Source: an uncultured Alcanivorax sp. (GTDB taxonomy: Bacteria; Pseudomonadota; Gammaproteobacteria; Pseudomonadales; Alcanivoracaceae). From it: a DNA stretch of 64,000 bases. This document shows positions 52,597 to 62,987 of the stretch, piece after piece. Where the stretch lies: NCBI RefSeq assembly GCF_947258575.1, contig NZ_CAMYIV010000006.1, forward strand, positions 124,001 to 188,000. Reading direction: 5' to 3'. The position numbers and the translations under genes are program-made. The notes under the pieces were generated by a model that saw nothing but the letters and a program-made list of their open reading frames with translations, had not been told where the DNA came from and did no database searches. Positions within the stretch are counted from its first letter, which is position 1, and each line of letters opens with the position of its first letter.

Positions 52597-54384
52597 GTGA
52601 GTGATGTGATTCTCGATCGTCGTGATCTCAGTTTTCAGCTGTTCGAAGTACTGGACACCGACGCCCTGTTCCAGCGCCCCCGTTTTGCGGAGCACAGCCG
52701 GGAGACCATCGAGGCAGCACTGGATACGGCAGAGAAACTGGCCCGGGAAAAGTTCGCCAATCACAACAGCCTGGCGGACAAGAACGAGCCGACCTTTGTG
52801 GACGGCAAAGTGGCCATGCTCGGGGAAGTGAAAACCGCCTTCGATGCCTATATCAATGCCGGTTTTCTCTCGTCACGTGCCAGTTTTGAAGAGGGCGGAA
52901 TGCAGTTGCCGGAAATCGCGGCGGCTGCCTGCAAGGGCATGTTCACCTGCGTGAACCCCAGTTCTACCGCGTACGCCTTTTTGACCGCAGCGGCGGCCAA
53001 TGTGATCCGCAATTTCGCCAGTGACACGCTGAAATCACAGTTTCTCGAACCGATGATGGCAGGGCGTTTTACCGGCACCATGGCGCTGACCGAGCCCCAC
53101 GCCGGTTCTTCCCTGGCCGACATTCGCACCCGCGCGGTGCCTCAGGAAGACGGTAGCTATCGCCTCAAGGGCAACAAGATCTACATCTCCGGCGGTGATA
53201 ACGAGCTGGCGGATAATATTGTTCACCTGGTGCTGGCCAAGATTCCCGGTGGCCCGGAAGGGGTGAAGGGGATCTCCCTGTTTGTGGTGCCCAAATATCG
53301 TCTCGATGCGCAGGGCAACCCGGGTGAGCGCAACGACGTGGTGCTGGCCGGTCTGATCCACAAGCTCGGTTACCGTGGCACCACCAGTACCGCGCTGACC
53401 TTTGGCGATAACGATGATTGCCATGGCTATTTGGTCGGCGAAGCCCATCAGGGCCTGCGCTACATGTTCCAGATGATGAATGAAGCGCGAGTGGGTGTGG
53501 GCTTTGGCGCGGCGGTGCTCGGCTATCGGGGCTATCGCTACGCGCTGGATTACGCTCGCGATCGTTTGCAGGGGCGTCATCCGGACCAGGCGGATTTCAG
53601 CAAACCGCAGGTACCCATCATCGAACACGCGGATGTGAAGCGTCTGCTGCTGACCCAGAAAGCCTACGCGGAAGCGGCCATCGCCATGAGCCTGTATGGC
53701 TATCGTCTGGTGGATGACATCGAGACCGGTGATGAGGCGGCAGCGAAGGATGCCCATCTGCTTCTGGACCTGCTTACGCCGGTACTGAAAAGCTGGCCCT
53801 CGGAGTTCGGTGTCAAAGCCAACGACATGGCCATTCAGGTGTTTGGTGGTGCCGGTTACACCCGTGAATACCCGGTGGAACAGGTGTGGCGTGACAACCG
53901 CCTCAATCCCATTCACGAAGGCACCACCGGTGTGCAGGGCATGGACCTGCTGGGCCGCAAGGTGTGGATGGCCAACGGCAAGGGTCTGCAACTGCTGGCC
54001 CGGCGGATCCTGGCGGATGTGGAACGCACCACCGATGATCGCTGCCAGCCGTTTGCCCAGGCGCTGAAAGCCATGCTGCCGCGCGTTGAAGCCGCCACGA
54101 CAGCCGCAGGCAAGCTGATGGCGGAGCAGGGGCCGCGCATGGCGCTATCCAACGCCAATGCGTACCTGCAACTGATGGGGCATACCGTGGCCGCCTGGAT
54201 GTGGTTGCGCCAGGCCAATGCGGCAGCGGCACTGGATGCCCCTGAAGATACGGATTTTGCTCACGGTAAATTGCAGGCAGCGCAGTACTTTTTCCACTGG
54301 GAGTTGCCCCGCGTGGAACTGGACGCGCAACGGCTGATTGATGCCGACGATACCTTTATCAACATGGACAATCGCTGGTTCTGA
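52597..54384 (+). CDS. Acyl-CoA dehydrogenase (long form, about 595 residues)
   Basis: The 595-residue FAD enzyme oxidises acyl-CoA at the alpha-beta bond. It is of the long class with a C-terminal extension. Signatures are MALTEPHAGSSLADIRTRA in the FAD/acyl region, and VFGGAGYTREYPVEQVWRDNRLNPIHEGTTGVQ with the catalytic Glu in HEGTTG. GTG 52597 follows CCGGAGCC by 8 bases. It is monocistronic, with the GlxA-like regulator divergent and a terminator at 54459. The chain-length preference cannot be read from the sequence. Confidence 0.93.
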   Translation: MSDVILDRRDLSFQLFEVLDTDALFQRPRFAEHSRETIEAALDTAEKLAREKFANHNSLADKNEPTFVDGKVAMLGEVKTAFDAYINAGFLSSRASFEEGGMQLPEIAAAACKGMFTCVNPSSTAYAFLTAAAANVIRNFASDTLKSQFLEPMMAGRFTGTMALTEPHAGSSLADIRTRAVPQEDGSYRLKGNKIYISGGDNELADNIVHLVLAKIPGGPEGVKGISLFVVPKYRLDAQGNPGERNDVVLAGLIHKLGYRGTTSTALTFGDNDDCHGYLVGEAHQGLRYMFQMMNEARVGVGFGAAVLGYRGYRYALDYARDRLQGRHPDQADFSKPQVPIIEHADVKRLLLTQKAYAEAAIAMSLYGYRLVDDIETGDEAAAKDAHLLLDLLTPVLKSWPSEFGVKANDMAIQVFGGAGYTREYPVEQVWRDNRLNPIHEGTTGVQGMDLLGRKVWMANGKGLQLLARRILADVERTTDDRCQPFAQALKAMLPRVEAATTAAGKLMAEQGPRMALSNANAYLQLMGHTVAAWMWLRQANAAAALDAPEDTDFAHGKLQAAQYFFHWELPRVELDAQRLIDADDTFINMDNRWF

Positions 54385-54458
54385 TTGCGCAACATTGTGT
54401 GCCTATCGTCATCAGGCTCGGGACCTGCCTCGGCAGGAATAGCTATGACGGTATTTTC

Positions 54459-54485
54459 AAGCCTCCTCTGTGGAGGCTTTTTTTT
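54459..54485 (+). terminator. Terminator after acyl-CoA dehydrogenase gene
   Basis: AAGCCTCC, a short loop and GGAGGCTT are followed by a run of T. A second, weaker pairing (CCTGCC/GGCAGG) lies just before it. The rest of the 54385-54765 gap contains only repeats and a second terminator. Confidence 0.85.
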
Positions 54486-54586
54486 GCTTTTTTGTCAGGG
54501 AGTCTCTGAAAAATTCTTTTACCCTGGGGCGTCCTTCTGGATGAAATAACCTTAATCCAGAATCGCTGACTGCCACCGCTAATTGC

Positions 54587-54667
54587 GTAGGGTGCACTGA
54601 GCCTAAGGCGAACTGCACCATCAAACGCCGGAACGGTGCAGTTCGCCTTAGGCTCAGTGCACCCTAC
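54587..54667. repeat. Palindromic repeat family A, full copy
   Basis: 81 bp, arms beginning GTAGGGTGCACTGAGCCTA and ending AGGCTCAGTGCACCCTAC. It is the most symmetrical copy; the two arms are near-perfect complements. It lies between two terminators. Confidence 0.92.
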
Positions 54668-54697
54668 GTTTCGAGAAGCTACGGGGTTTGCGACCAT

Positions 54698-54727
54698 AAA
54701 AAAGCCCGGCAATGCCGAGCTCTTTTC
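54698..54727 (-). terminator. Terminator of fabA-fabB
   Basis: A stem AGCCCGGC / GCCGAGCT (one mismatch) with an AAT loop, preceded by six A, which read as T on the minus strand. An AT-rich TTAACTATTCACTG repeat lies at about 54729-54758 between this terminator and the fabB stop. Confidence 0.7.
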
Positions 54728-54765
54728 GCTGTTAACTATTAATTGTTAACTATTCACTGCCTTTT

Positions 54766-55980
54766 TCACTCTTCCCACTTGCGCAGTACCAGGCTGGCAT
54801 TGGTGCCACCAAAACCGAAGCTGTTGCTCAGCACGGTGGTCGGGCCGCTATCCTTGCCCTGCACCAGAATCGGCAGTCCGTCGGCCTTTTCATCCAGGGT
54901 TTCGATATTGGCGCTCAGGGCGGTGAAGTCATGCTGCATCATCAGCAGGCTGTAGATGGCTTCGTGAACCCCGGCGGCGCCCAGGCTGTGACCGGACAGG
55001 CTCTTGGTGGAGCCGATGTCAGGGCAATTGTCGCCGAACACTTCACGAATGGCTTTCAACTCTGCCACATCCCCCACCGGGGTGCTGGTGCCGTGGGCAT
55101 TAATGTAATCCACGTTACCATCCATGGTGGCCAGTGCCTGGCGCATGCAGCGCGCGGCGCCTTCGCCATTGGGCGCGACCATGTCATGGCCATCACTGGT
55201 GGCGCCATAGCCGATCACTTCGGCATAAATTTTTGCGCCACGGGCTTTGGCGTGTTCCAGCTCTTCAACGACGACCATGCCGCCACCGCCTGCAATGACA
55301 AAGCCATCACGGTTGGCATCGTACGCCCGGGAGGCGGTTTGCGGTGTGTCGTTGTACTTGCTGGACAAGGCGCCCATGCCGTCGAACAGACAGCTCAGGG
55401 TCCAATGCTCTTCTTCACCGCCGCCGGCAAACACTACATCCTGTTTGCCCAGTTGAATCTGTTCCACCGCGTTACCAATACAGTGGGCGCTGGTGGCGCA
55501 GGCTGATGCAATGGAGTAGTTGATACCCTTGATCTTGAACGGCGTGGCCAGGCAAGCAGAAACGGTGGAGGCCATCACCCGGGGCACCATGTAGGGGCCA
55601 ACGCGTTTTACGCCGCGATTGCGGGCAATGTCGGCAGCTTCCACCTGATTAAAGGAGGAGTGGCCACCGGAGCCAGCGACCAGACCGGTTCGCTCGTGAC
55701 TGACCTGATCTTCTTCCAGGCCCGCATCGGTGATCGCCTGTTGCATGGCGATGTAGGCATAGGCCGCTGCATCACCCATGAAACGGCGGGGTTTGCGGTC
55801 GATGAAGTCTTCCAGTGCGATTTCCGGGGTGCCGGCAACGTGGCTGCGCATGCCCAGCTCTTTGTAGTCTTCCTTGAAGCGAATGCCGGAACGGCCCTCG
55901 CGCAAGGACCGGGTGACGCTATCGGTATCGTTGCCCAGGCAGGAGACAATGCCCATTCCTGTGATGACTACGCGGCGCAT
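54766..55980 (-). CDS. fabB: 3-oxoacyl-ACP synthase I
   Basis: FabB elongates fatty acids and is needed for unsaturated chains. The 404-residue enzyme has [17 protein letters not shown] at the start, the catalytic Cys in [14 protein letters not shown], the His in [11 protein letters not shown], and [14 protein letters not shown]. The length is the family norm. It follows fabA by 9 bases, an operon typical of Pseudomonas-type bacteria. Together with FabA it makes the anaerobic-type unsaturated fatty acids, in addition to the oxygen-dependent DesB. Confidence 0.95.
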   Translation of the reverse strand: MRRVVITGMGIVSCLGNDTDSVTRSLREGRSGIRFKEDYKELGMRSHVAGTPEIALEDFIDRKPRRFMGDAAAYAYIAMQQAITDAGLEEDQVSHERTGLVAGSGGHSSFNQVEAADIARNRGVKRVGPYMVPRVMASTVSACLATPFKIKGINYSIASACATSAHCIGNAVEQIQLGKQDVVFAGGGEEEHWTLSCLFDGMGALSSKYNDTPQTASRAYDANRDGFVIAGGGGMVVVEELEHAKARGAKIYAEVIGYGATSDGHDMVAPNGEGAARCMRQALATMDGNVDYINAHGTSTPVGDVAELKAIREVFGDNCPDIGSTKSLSGHSLGAAGVHEAIYSLLMMQHDFTALSANIETLDEKADGLPILVQGKDSGPTTVLSNSFGFGGTNASLVLRKWEE

Positions 55981-55989
55981 GATTGGCTC

Positions 55990-56517
55990 CTAAAATCCGT
56001 CGGTGGAAGTGAACAGGCCTACGCGCAGGTCTTCGGCAAGGTAGATCTCCTTGCCGTCCACGCTCACCGTTGCATCGGCGATGCCCAGAATCAGCTTGCG
56101 GGAAATGACCCGTTTCACGTCCAGTTTGTACGTTACCTTCTTGGCCGTTGGCAGAATCTGCCCGGAGAATTTCACACTCCCCACGCCCAGGGCGCGGCCG
56201 CGGCCCGGGTGGCCGAGCCAGCCCAGCAAAAAGCCCAGCAGTTGCCAGGTGGCATCCAGGCCCAGGCAGCCGGGCATTACCGGATCACTTTCGAAGTGGC
56301 ATTCGAAAAACCACAAGTCCGGGCGAATATCCAGCTCGGCGATAATTTCGCCTTTACCGTACTTGCCGCCCTGATCACTGATATGGGTGATACGATCCAT
56401 CATCAGCATGTTGGGCAGGGGCAGGCGGGCATTGCCGGGCCCGAAAAGCTCGCCGTGTGCGCAGGCAAGCAGGTCCTCGCGTTCGTAGGAGGATTTCTGT
56501 TCTGTTGTAGTGCTCAA
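55990..56517 (-). CDS. fabA: 3-hydroxydecanoyl-ACP dehydratase/isomerase
   Basis: FabA introduces and isomerises the C10 double bond. The 175-residue protein has [24 protein letters not shown], and the catalytic His in [28 protein letters not shown] 56517 is the likely start: GGAG lies 7 bases upstream and the length then fits the family (about 171). A longer frame to 56586 has no support. It is the first gene of the fabA-fabB operon. Confidence 0.95.
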   Translation of the reverse strand: MSTTTEQKSSYEREDLLACAHGELFGPGNARLPLPNMLMMDRITHISDQGGKYGKGEIIAELDIRPDLWFFECHFESDPVMPGCLGLDATWQLLGFLLGWLGHPGRGRALGVGSVKFSGQILPTAKKVTYKLDVKRVISRKLILGIADATVSVDGKEIYLAEDLRVGLFTSTDGF

Positions 56518-56912
56518 AGTCTTACTCCGTGAAGGCCCGATGGCACATTCCGAGTATATGGATGATTTATGACGTTTTATCTTCACCGTTATGACGATCC
56601 TACGGTGTCATGATCGAACGCATACTAGCAAAGCCAAGTGAAAGCATACGAATAGCAAGCGTCTCAAAATATGTCGAAAGGATGGCTTTACCGAAAATGA
56701 CCGATGAACGGACAATAAAGACCCTTGTCTATGATCTGTGACAATCAATTGCGGCTCGGGAACGGCTGAAATTCATTATATGTGGTTCAGCCACTCCCCC
56801 CACGCCACGGACTTGCAATTGCCGGACCATGTACCGATGCTATGCGCGCCGGACCGCGCGTAACGGCGGTTTGACAGGCATCGGACAGTAAAAAGCGGAT
56901 TGAGGAGCTCTC
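56518..56912. other. Divergent intergenic region between fabA and ccmF
   Basis: No gene is supported in these 395 bases. They hold the fabA promoter and the ccmF promoter. A GGCTGAA / TTCAGCC inverted repeat, 15 bases apart, lies near 56764-56792. The fabA side is relatively AT-rich. I could not identify a DesT/FabR-type palindrome here. Confidence 0.6.
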
Positions 56913-58883
56913 GTGGCGGCAGAAATCGGGCATCTATCCCTGTGGTTGGCACTGGCTGCAGCCCTGTGTTTATCAGTATTCCCGTTGATCGGGGTGCATC
57001 GTAACATTCTTGCCCTGCAATGGTATGCCCGCCCGCTGGCCTGGGTGCAGTGGCTGGCACTGACCCTTTCCATGGTCTGCCTGGGCTACAGCTTCTACAT
57101 TAACGACTTCTCTGTGGCCTATGTGGCCAATCACAGCAACTCCGCGTTGCCGCTGGCCTATCGGCTGTCCGCCATATGGGGTGGGCACGAGGGCTCGCTG
57201 CTGCTGTGGGGCTGGATGCTGGGCGGCTGGGCGGCCATGGTCGGGGTGTTGAGTCGCAGCGTTCCCCTGCACATGGTGGCCCGGGTGTTGTCCGTGATGG
57301 GCATGATCTCGGTGGGCTTTCTGTTGTTCATGCTGCTCACATCCAATCCCTTCGATCGAATCTTGCCCTGGTTCCCGCTGGACGGGGCGGATCTGAATCC
57401 GCTGTTGCAGGACCCGGGCCTGATCATTCACCCGCCCATGCTGTACATGGGTTATGTGGGCTTTTCTGTGGCCTTTGCTTTTGCCGTGGCCGGTCTGCTG
57501 GCAGGCAATATGGACCCGGCCTGGGCGCGTTGGGCCCGGCCCTGGACCACCGTCGCCTGGAGCTTTCTCACCGTGGGTATCGCCCTGGGCTCCTGGTGGG
57601 CCTACTACGAGCTGGGCTGGGGCGGCTGGTGGTTCTGGGATCCAGTGGAGAATGCCTCGTTGTTGCCCTGGCTGGCGGGCACTGCCCTGATCCATTCCCT
57701 GGCGGTAACGGAAAAACGCAACATGTTCCGGGCCTGGACCGTGCTGCTGGCCATCATCGCTTTCTCACTGAGCCTGCTGGGTACCTTCCTGGTTCGTTCC
57801 GGGGTGCTGACCTCGGTCCATGCCTTCGCCAATGATCCGGAGCGGGGCACCTTTATTCTGGCTTTCCTGAGCGTGGTGGCTGGCGGCGCACTGACCCTGT
57901 TTGCGTTTCGTTCCTCCGCCCTGACCAACAACAAGGGTTTCAAGCCGGTGTCCCGGGAAGCCTTCTTGCTGGGCAACAATCTGATTCTCCTCACTGCTAC
58001 CTTTGTGGTGCTGGTGGGCACCGTGGCCCCGCTGTTCTTCGAGGCCATGGACCTGAAAATCTCCATCCGCAGTCCGTACTTCAACGGGTTCTTTGTGCCA
58101 CTGACGCTGGTACTGATCCTGTTGATGGTGCCGGGGGTATTCAGTAACTGGAAGCGTCAGGATGGCAACGGCCTGCTCAAGCGCATGGCACTGTTGGCCC
58201 CGGCGGCGATCATTGCCGGCTGGTTTGCCGCGCGGCTCCCCGAGCCATCCCCGTGGCAGGGCGTGTTGGCGATCATGCTGGCCCTGTTCCTGGTGTTTGC
58301 TCATATGGATGACGTGGTGCGTCGGGCCCGAGCCTATAACCAGGGTTTCCTCAATGGCCTGGGCAAGCTGGGTCGTGGTTACTGGGGCATGGTCATGGCT
58401 CACTGTGGCCTGGCGGTGATGGTGGCAGGTATTACCCTGGTGAGTTTCCACGAAGTGGAAAGGGATATTCGTATGGCGCCCGGGGATCAGGCATCCATCG
58501 GTGACTATGCGTTTGTTTTTGACAGCCTGGACAGTTATGTCGGTCCCAACTTCGACTCTACCCGTGGCCACTTTCATGTGACCTATCAGGGAGAGCCGGA
58601 AGCGGTCATGCATCCGGAAAAACGTACCTATCACGCCAGCGGCCAGATCATGACGGAAGCTGCCATCGATGCCGGCTTCTGGCGCGACCTTTATGTCGCC
58701 ATGGGCGAACCGCTGGAAGACGGCAACGCCTGGGCCGTGCGTATCTATTTCAAACCGGGTATTCGCTGGATCTGGCTGGGTGCGCTGATGATGGCGATGG
58801 GTGGTGCCGTAGCACTGTCTGACAAGCGCTACCGTCGTCAGCGATTTGCGAACAGCGAAGAAGGAGTGTCCCATGAAAGCTAA
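56913..58883 (+). CDS. ccmF: Cytochrome c-type biogenesis heme lyase CcmF
   Basis: CcmF attaches heme to apocytochrome c together with CcmH. The 656-residue protein has about fourteen membrane segments and the WWD domain GWGGWWFWDPVENASLLPW. GTG 56913 follows a GAGGAG site. Conserved His residues are in LIIHPPMLYMGY and near ALIHSLAVTEKRN. It starts an operon here, although ccmF is usually preceded by ccmABCDE. Its stop overlaps ccmG by 11 bases. Confidence 0.95.
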   Translation: MAAEIGHLSLWLALAAALCLSVFPLIGVHRNILALQWYARPLAWVQWLALTLSMVCLGYSFYINDFSVAYVANHSNSALPLAYRLSAIWGGHEGSLLLWGWMLGGWAAMVGVLSRSVPLHMVARVLSVMGMISVGFLLFMLLTSNPFDRILPWFPLDGADLNPLLQDPGLIIHPPMLYMGYVGFSVAFAFAVAGLLAGNMDPAWARWARPWTTVAWSFLTVGIALGSWWAYYELGWGGWWFWDPVENASLLPWLAGTALIHSLAVTEKRNMFRAWTVLLAIIAFSLSLLGTFLVRSGVLTSVHAFANDPERGTFILAFLSVVAGGALTLFAFRSSALTNNKGFKPVSREAFLLGNNLILLTATFVVLVGTVAPLFFEAMDLKISIRSPYFNGFFVPLTLVLILLMVPGVFSNWKRQDGNGLLKRMALLAPAAIIAGWFAARLPEPSPWQGVLAIMLALFLVFAHMDDVVRRARAYNQGFLNGLGKLGRGYWGMVMAHCGLAVMVAGITLVSFHEVERDIRMAPGDQASIGDYAFVFDSLDSYVGPNFDSTRGHFHVTYQGEPEAVMHPEKRTYHASGQIMTEAAIDAGFWRDLYVAMGEPLEDGNAWAVRIYFKPGIRWIWLGALMMAMGGAVALSDKRYRRQRFANSEEGVSHES

Positions 58884-59415
58884 TTCTCCCTGGGTATTCC
58901 TGCCGCTGGTCGGCTTTGTGTTGCTGGCGTTGCTGCTGGCCAGTGGTCTGGGGCGCGATCCGCAGGAATTGCCATCGGCCCTGGTGGGCAAACCGGTACC
59001 AACCTTCAGTCTGCCGTCGCTGATGACCGACGAAACCCTCACCCAGGACTCTCTGAAAGGTCGCTGGCAGTTGCTCAACGTCTGGGCTACCTGGTGCCCC
59101 ACCTGCTATGTAGAGCATCCCTTTCTGCTGGAACTGGCCGCCCGCGGCGTTGCCATTGCCGGCCTGAACTACAAGGATGAAAGTGCACCGGCCCGCCAGT
59201 ATCTGGCGGAACAGGGCAACCCCTTTACCCATGTGATCGTGGATGCCGATGGCCAGCTGGGTCTGGACCTGGGGGTTTACGGCGCCCCGGAAACTTTCCT
59301 GATCAACCCGGACGGCGAGATCGTGTTGCGCCATGCCGGCGACCTGAATGCGCGCGTCTGGCAGGAAAAGTTTGCTCCCTTGCTTGAGCAAAGCACGCAG
59401 GAGGGCGGAGCATGA
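58873..59415 (+). CDS. ccmG: Thiol:disulfide oxidoreductase CcmG (DsbE)
   Basis: This membrane-anchored thioredoxin keeps apocytochrome c cysteines reduced. The 180-residue product has an N-terminal helix (FLPLVGFVLLALLLASGL) and the active site WATWCPTCYVEHP, with a CPTC pair. Signatures include GVYGAPETFLINPDGEIVLRHAG. ATG 58873 follows AAGGAGTG. It overlaps both neighbours, so translation is coupled. Confidence 0.95.
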   Translation: MKANSPWVFLPLVGFVLLALLLASGLGRDPQELPSALVGKPVPTFSLPSLMTDETLTQDSLKGRWQLLNVWATWCPTCYVEHPFLLELAARGVAIAGLNYKDESAPARQYLAEQGNPFTHVIVDADGQLGLDLGVYGAPETFLINPDGEIVLRHAGDLNARVWQEKFAPLLEQSTQEGGA

Positions 59416-59858
59416 CCATGATCCTGCGTACCGTGTTTCTGCTTTGCCTTTCCCTGTCGGCAATGGCCGCTACCGACCTCTATGAGTTTGAGACTCCCGA
59501 ACAGGAACAGCGTTTTCGCGTATTGCTGGATGAGCTGCGTTGTCCCAAATGTCAGAACCAGAGCCTGGCCGATTCCGATGCCGGCATTGCCCAGGACATG
59601 CGCGTTCGGGTAGAGAGCATGATCAAGGAAGGCAAAAGCGATGAAGAAATTGTCGATTATTTTGTCTCCCGCTATGGCGACTTTGTCAGCTACCGCCCAC
59701 CAGTAACGCCCACCACTTCCATTCTCTGGCTGGCGCCATTGTTATTACTGGGCAGTGGCGCTGTGGTCATCGTGCTTCTGCTGCGCCGTGCCAGCGCCCG
59801 AGTGGATGACAATGATGCCGCTGATGAGAGCGACGTTAACCATGGGGGAGACCGGTAA
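59412..59858 (+). CDS. ccmH: Cytochrome c-type biogenesis protein CcmH
   Basis: CcmH reduces apocytochrome disulfides and works with CcmF. The 148-residue protein has a signal peptide, the LRCPKCQNQSLADSDAGIAQDMR motif with its CxxC pair, and a C-terminal membrane helix (LWLAPLLLLGSGAVVIVLLL). It overlaps ccmG by ATGA; ATG 59418 is an alternative start. It represents the short form, with the CcmI part encoded separately. Confidence 0.95.
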   Translation: MTMILRTVFLLCLSLSAMAATDLYEFETPEQEQRFRVLLDELRCPKCQNQSLADSDAGIAQDMRVRVESMIKEGKSDEEIVDYFVSRYGDFVSYRPPVTPTTSILWLAPLLLLGSGAVVIVLLLRRASARVDDNDAADESDVNHGGDR

Positions 59859-60883
59859 TGATGTGGATTGTGATTGCGCTGGTTCTGCTACTGGCCCTGG
59901 GTGTCTTGTTATGGCTGTTGTGGCAGCGCGAAGCCCGCAAGGCGGGCAAGGTGATGCGGGGCGCCATTGGCATTCCCCTGATCATGCTGGTACTGGCCGC
60001 CGCCGGGTATGGTCTGGTTGGCTACAATGAACATACCAGTGAATGGCTCAACGACCAGCAGGAATATCGGTCAGTGGCCCGAGCCATTATCGCTGGCGAG
60101 TCGCCGGAGCGGGCGGCGTCAGAGGTTCCTGTCGGCGCCCTGGTGCGTGTATTGCAGGCGGAGCTGGTGAAGAACCCGTCAGCCATGGGTTGGTATGCAC
60201 TGGGTTCGCTGTACGATCAGCTCGGCGCGCCTGAGCAGAGCGAAGAGGCGGCCCGCAAGGCGGTGGCGAAGAGCCCGCAGGAACCGGCCATGCATCTGTT
60301 GCTGGCCCGGGCGCTGATCCAGAAAGCCGGTGGCAAATTAACCGACCCGGCCCTGGCCGAACTGCGCTGGGTACTGGATAGGGAGCCGACACACGATGGC
60401 GCCTGGATGATGCTGGCCATGTCTGCGGACCGGGCCGGGCGCTATGACCTGGCCGAGCAGGGCTGGCAAGCGCTGTTATCCCGGCACAGTCAGGGTGAAA
60501 CCGGCGACCTGCTGCGTCGCGGCCTGGAAAATGCCCGTGAACAAAAGGCCCGCCAGGAAAAATTTGCCGGTATCCAGGCCGTCGTCACGGCGGAGGACCT
60601 GCCCGCGGGGGGCACTGTGTTTGTCTATCTCCGCGAGGCCGGCAGTAGCGGCCAGCCTCTCGCTGCCCGTCGCCAGGTGGTGCCCCATTTTCCCGCCACC
60701 GTGTCGTTGTCCGCCCAGGACTGGCTGCAACGCTATCCGGATGACAATGCGGCGCTGGTCATTGGTGCCCGCTACACCCCGGCGCCCGGTGGCGCAGTGG
60801 ACCAGGCTGCCATCATGGCCCCGGTCAAACCCCTGGAACTGCCCCAGGGCGGCCCGGCCGTCCTGGTTCTCGAACGCCCCTGA
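59858..60883 (+). CDS. ccmI: Cytochrome c-type biogenesis protein CcmI
   Basis: CcmI is the apocytochrome c chaperone. The 341-residue protein has two N-terminal membrane helices with a cytoplasmic loop (WLLWQREARKAGK), a TPR region (MGWYALGSLYDQLGAPEQSEEAARKAVAKSPQ), and a C-terminal beta domain (VFVYLREAGSSGQPLAARR). It starts on the ccmH stop (TAATG, one base overlap). A perfect short hairpin follows at 60900. Confidence 0.92.
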   Translation: MMWIVIALVLLLALGVLLWLLWQREARKAGKVMRGAIGIPLIMLVLAAAGYGLVGYNEHTSEWLNDQQEYRSVARAIIAGESPERAASEVPVGALVRVLQAELVKNPSAMGWYALGSLYDQLGAPEQSEEAARKAVAKSPQEPAMHLLLARALIQKAGGKLTDPALAELRWVLDREPTHDGAWMMLAMSADRAGRYDLAEQGWQALLSRHSQGETGDLLRRGLENAREQKARQEKFAGIQAVVTAEDLPAGGTVFVYLREAGSSGQPLAARRQVVPHFPATVSLSAQDWLQRYPDDNAALVIGARYTPAPGGAVDQAAIMAPVKPLELPQGGPAVLVLERP

Positions 60884-60899
60884 TCCCGCCAACTCCCCG

Positions 60900-60921
60900 G
60901 GGTGCTACCAAGGTAGCACCC
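60900..60921 (+). terminator. Tight palindrome after ccmI, terminator-like
   Basis: GGGTGCTACC, two A and GGTAGCACCC form a perfect 22-bp near-palindrome. The T-run after it is weak, so it may be a protein-binding site rather than a terminator. The interval to adk (60884-61177) holds no gene. Confidence 0.5.
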
Positions 60922-61144
60922 TCCTATTACTTGTGAAGAACCGGGCCTCAGGGTAAAGTTGCACCCCTTCGGAGGCCCCTGAGTGGCCCAAACGGAAGGT
61001 TCTGCAACAATATTCGCGTCGTCAAAGTGCCCAGCTCTGCATGGAAACGCCTGAATCAGGTCTCTGATTCAGCGCTTTATTGCCTTGATGTGAGCGCTCC
61101 TGGCCGGCTCCCTTTGTGGCAGAGCATTTCACTTGGCCTTCTGA

Positions 61145-61834
<690 letters not shown>

Positions 61835-61860
61835 GCCTCTGCACAACAGCGATAAAGAGA

Positions 61861-61888
61861 AAGGGAAGCCACTGGCTTCCCTTTTTTT
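61861..61888 (+). terminator. Terminator after adk
   Basis: AAGGGAAGCC, a 3-base loop and GGCTTCCCTT are followed by seven T. Confidence 0.92.
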
Positions 61889-62987
61889 GTGCTGAATTCG
61901 CTGGCGGGGCGCCAATATCTGTTTCAGCAGGCGTTCAGCCTCCCTGGCAGCGCCAGGGAGCGCTTGAAAGGCTCTGAGCATTCCCTGGCATCGCGCCGCC
62001 TCAGGGCAGCGTTACACCCTTCCTTGGCGATGCAAACAACGCTTTGCGGTAGCAAGAGGTTTTCTTCTTTGCCGAGAGTTGTGCCGGCTCGTCGCTCTCA
62101 GCGGTTGTCTGGCGACATAAATTGCATAATTTCGAGGTTCTGCGAAGGGGGATGCCGGCTCTCCAGCCACCTGGTGAGCCAGTGATTTTTTGCCAGCCGT
62201 CACTCGGCCTTGCCGATCTCGTCGTCTCTTCTTCCTTGCGTTGCTTCTTTCTCGTTCTGTTAAACGACGGCCATGCCTGACACGTTGCCTGCGCTTTCTG
62301 ATTTTCTGAAAGGTAACGCGCAGGGGAGGGCGAAAGTGTGGCGGTTACCCTCTTGATGGCTGCGACGATGACTGGGACACGCACGATCCGCTAATGCCGC
62401 TTGACCCTATGCGCGGATTTCCCTGATCTGTGGGGACGACGTTGTTATCGGTGTGTGCCCTCAGCGGTCATGACGGGGCGCCCATTTTGGTGCAGTGTTT
62501 CTCAAGCACAGTGTGTCTTTAACAAGGCCCGAAAATGTAACGTTTCTACACAGGAAAGCCGTGCATGGAGTTGTGGTGTCGCCTTGGGTGGAGTCGTTGT
62601 TGTTCTGGCATTGGCGGATGTTCGTTCTCTTTTGGGGGGCTTTGCCATGCAATCGAGACAGCGCTTCGTGCGCCAGCCGCCTCTGCCGATTGATGATTTT
62701 TTCTATGTGATGGTGCCGGGTTTTATTTAACAAAAGTGCGTAAATCAGCAGGAAAAATATTCCTTTGGGGTTTTTAGGCTGGCTCATCAGCCTGTCAGAA
62801 CCCCCGCTGAAAATGTTTTTGCAGAAACAGAAAAGGAATCAGAAAAGGGGCATGGATAAATCGAGAGCATGGAAAATGAAAAAAACAAAAACGAATTGGT
62901 CAAATAATGTACCAACTGATTTTTTTTTATGCTATTTTTCGAATTGTCGCAGTACTGATGACAACGCCATAGCTTAGGAGATCAATC
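61889..62987. other. 1.1-kb gene-poor stretch before the AlgP-like gene
   Basis: No frame here shows a recognisable protein. Short frames on both strands are Ser/Arg/Cys-rich and look like chance. A 9-bp perfect hairpin (CTCCCTGGC/GCCAGGGAG) lies at 61940-61960 without a T-run. The last about 150 bases are much more AT-rich, with runs of A and T, probably the promoter of the next gene. A long untranslated leader, an unrecognised small RNA or a decayed gene are possible. Confidence 0.6.

Noticed and set aside
57765..59102. A 445-residue minus-strand frame opposite ccmF and ccmG
   Set aside because: It crosses two certain plus-strand genes and has shadow-type composition.
62401..62787. Frames of about 109 residues on both strands in the gene-poor stretch
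   Set aside because: No ribosome site, no motif and Cys/Ser/Arg-heavy composition; treated as non-coding.
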